Positions 14,277-15,003 of a stretch of DNA of 15,003 bases are shown here, in pieces. The position numbers and the translations under genes were made by a program. Every line of letters begins with the position of its first letter. Positions within the stretch are counted from its first letter, which is position 1. Origin of the DNA: Maricaulis sp963976135. Its GTDB lineage: Bacteria > Pseudomonadota > Alphaproteobacteria > Caulobacterales > Maricaulaceae. The stretch lies in contig NZ_CAXBKN010000078.1 in the NCBI RefSeq assembly GCF_963976135.1, positions 1-15,003 of the forward strand, given 5' to 3'. A model generated the notes under the pieces. That model was not told the origin of the DNA. It was given only the letters and a program-made list of their open reading frames with translations, and ran no database searches.

Positions 14277-14311
14277 GGGCGGCAGGCTGCACAGCCTCGC
14301 CGCCCTTTTTT
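14277..14311 (+). terminator. Intrinsic terminator after the chemoreceptor gene
   Basis: A stem of GGGCGGC-AGGCTG against CAGCCT-(bulged C)-GCCGCCC with a 2-base tip is followed directly by six Ts (14306-14311). It lies about 28 bp past the stop codon. Confidence 0.92.
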
Positions 14312-14433
14312 CATGCGCGTGGCGGCGCCGGGAACGGCCGGACATCCCCGAGTGTGCCCGGGAATTGTCACTGCCCCCCGATCTCGGGCAAGGTCACAGC
14401 ATCGAAACCCAGGTGACTTGCAGGAGCAGCATC

Positions 14434-14676
14434 ATGAGCCATACCCCCCACGAACTCGCGGCCGACTTCCCCGAATATGCAGAGCAATTGCATAAATTGA
14501 AGGAAAGCAACGCCCATTTCCAGAAACTCGCCGACAGTTATCACGCCATCAATCGCGACATTCACCGTGCCGAAACCAATGTCGAACCGACATCGGACGA
14601 CCAGCTGACCGATATGCGCAAGCGCCGCATGGTGCTGAAGGATGAAATCAACGCCTTGCTGAAATCCACCGCGTAA
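14434..14676 (+). CDS. YdcH family protein (DUF465)
   Basis: This 80-residue, highly charged helical protein fits the YdcH/DUF465 family. It has the signature F-P-E-Y-A-E-Q-L-H-K-L-K-E-S-N-A-H-F (12-29), then a Y-H-x-I-N-R-D-I segment, a central E and a C-terminal helix with M-R-K-R-R-M-V-L-K-D-E-I. Two long helices likely pack as a hairpin or oligomeric coiled coil. No function is established for the family. The ATG at 14434 has AGGAG (14422-14426) 7 bases upstream, which fits better than an in-frame alternative start at 14365 that would add 23 non-family residues. It stands alone between the chemoreceptor terminator and tRNA-Arg. Confidence 0.9.
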   Translation: MSHTPHELAADFPEYAEQLHKLKESNAHFQKLADSYHAINRDIHRAETNVEPTSDDQLTDMRKRRMVLKDEINALLKSTA

Positions 14677-14722
14677 ACGCGGGTCGTGATGCCAATGGGC
14701 ATGCTTGCCAGTGGATTGAATG

Positions 14723-14747
14723 GCGGGGCTTGATTTGAACGCCCCGC
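14723..14747 (+). terminator. Hairpin between ydcH-like gene and tRNA-Arg
   Basis: GCGGGGC and GCCCCGC face each other across 11 bases. No T-run follows, and a TATATC at 14748-14753 immediately after could instead be the -10 of the tRNA promoter. A terminator role is tentative. Confidence 0.35.
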
Positions 14748-14770
14748 TATATCAGGAAGAGTCACACTGA

Positions 14771-14847
14771 GACCCCGTAGCTCAGCAGGATAGAGCAACA
14801 GATTCCTAATCTGTAGGTCGCGCGTTCGAATCGCGCCGGGGCCACCA
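14771..14847 (+). tRNA. tRNA-Arg (anticodon CCT)
   Basis: The gene is 77 nt and folds as a full cloverleaf with encoded CCA (14845-14847). The anticodon stem ACAGA/TCTGT encloses loop TTCCTAA, giving anticodon CCT at 14805-14807, which reads the rare AGG arginine codon. The T arm is GCGCG-TTCGAAT-CGCGC and the D stem GCTC/GAGC. The acceptor stem GACCCCG/CGGGGCC has an A-C mismatch at pair 2-71. Confidence 0.97.
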
Positions 14848-14873
14848 TTCTTCGCGGCAAAGCCGCGAAGAAT
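14847..14873. terminator. Perfect 12-bp hairpin immediately after tRNA-Arg
   Basis: ATTCTTCGCGGC and its exact complement enclose an AAA loop; the first base is the last base of the tRNA CCA. No T-run follows. It may be a U-poor terminator or 3'-processing stem-loop. The rest of the window (14874-15003) has no gene, RNA or repeat I can support. Confidence 0.55.
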
Positions 14874-15003
14874 GCCCCGCCATAGCCCGCAGGGCGAAGG
14901 GGGGCTGGCCTGGAAAACCTTTGCTTTGGAGAAAACTTTGCGTTCGAGCCCGGTCAGATTCTGAATTCAACAGACCTTTTTGAGGCTTCGCTCGGAAAAC
15001 AGG

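Overview
The window looks like chromosomal DNA from a GC-rich alphaproteobacterium. The best clues are the order Suv3-like helicase, S4 protein, 7Fe ferredoxin FdxA and CarD; an aerobic-type CobT; and the block cobT, phytase-like lipoprotein, rpmB, DUF3108 protein. A Caulobacterales/Hyphomonadales (Maricaulis-like) source is my inference and rests on family and synteny knowledge only. I see no phage, insertion sequence, CRISPR array or rRNA.

Layout. (1) 1-1598, minus strand: a TacT-like GNAT toxin running off the left edge, overlapped by its DUF1778 antitoxin, with a promoter/operator at about 697-731. Upstream of these lies a two-gene pair made of a small acidic orphan protein and a glycine-rich stress-type protein. 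(2) 1779-4680, plus strand: cobT (cobalt insertion in aerobic B12 synthesis) followed 13 bp later by a phytase-like lipoprotein. Its stop codon interlocks with that of the convergent amidohydrolase lipoprotein (4677-6440). Upstream of the amidohydrolase is rpmB (ribosomal protein L28), with a good promoter and a terminator-like leader. (3) 7036-12518, plus strand: an exported DUF3108 protein, a Suv3-like RNA helicase overlapping an S4 RNA-binding protein by ATGA, a TerB-fold protein, fdxA, and carD with its own leader and a clear terminator. (4) 12591-13690: a short patch of tandem repeats, a minus-strand staphylococcal-nuclease-like lipoprotein that appears to have lost catalytic residues, and a divergent intergenic region with two 17-nt dyads. 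(5) 13691-15003: a 185-aa soluble chemoreceptor signalling module with a terminator, a YdcH-family protein, tRNA-Arg(CCT), and a non-coding tail that begins with a perfect hairpin.

Most of this is housekeeping or conserved accessory content, and I do not see a clear undescribed multi-gene system. The items most worth a second look are the apparently inactivated nuclease lipoprotein with its duplicated leader, the attenuator-like rpmB leader, the sensorless mini-chemoreceptor, the stress-gene pair with its upstream inverted repeat, and the dyad and half-site arrays upstream of carD and between the nuclease and chemoreceptor genes. No intergenic gap exceeds about 240 bp.
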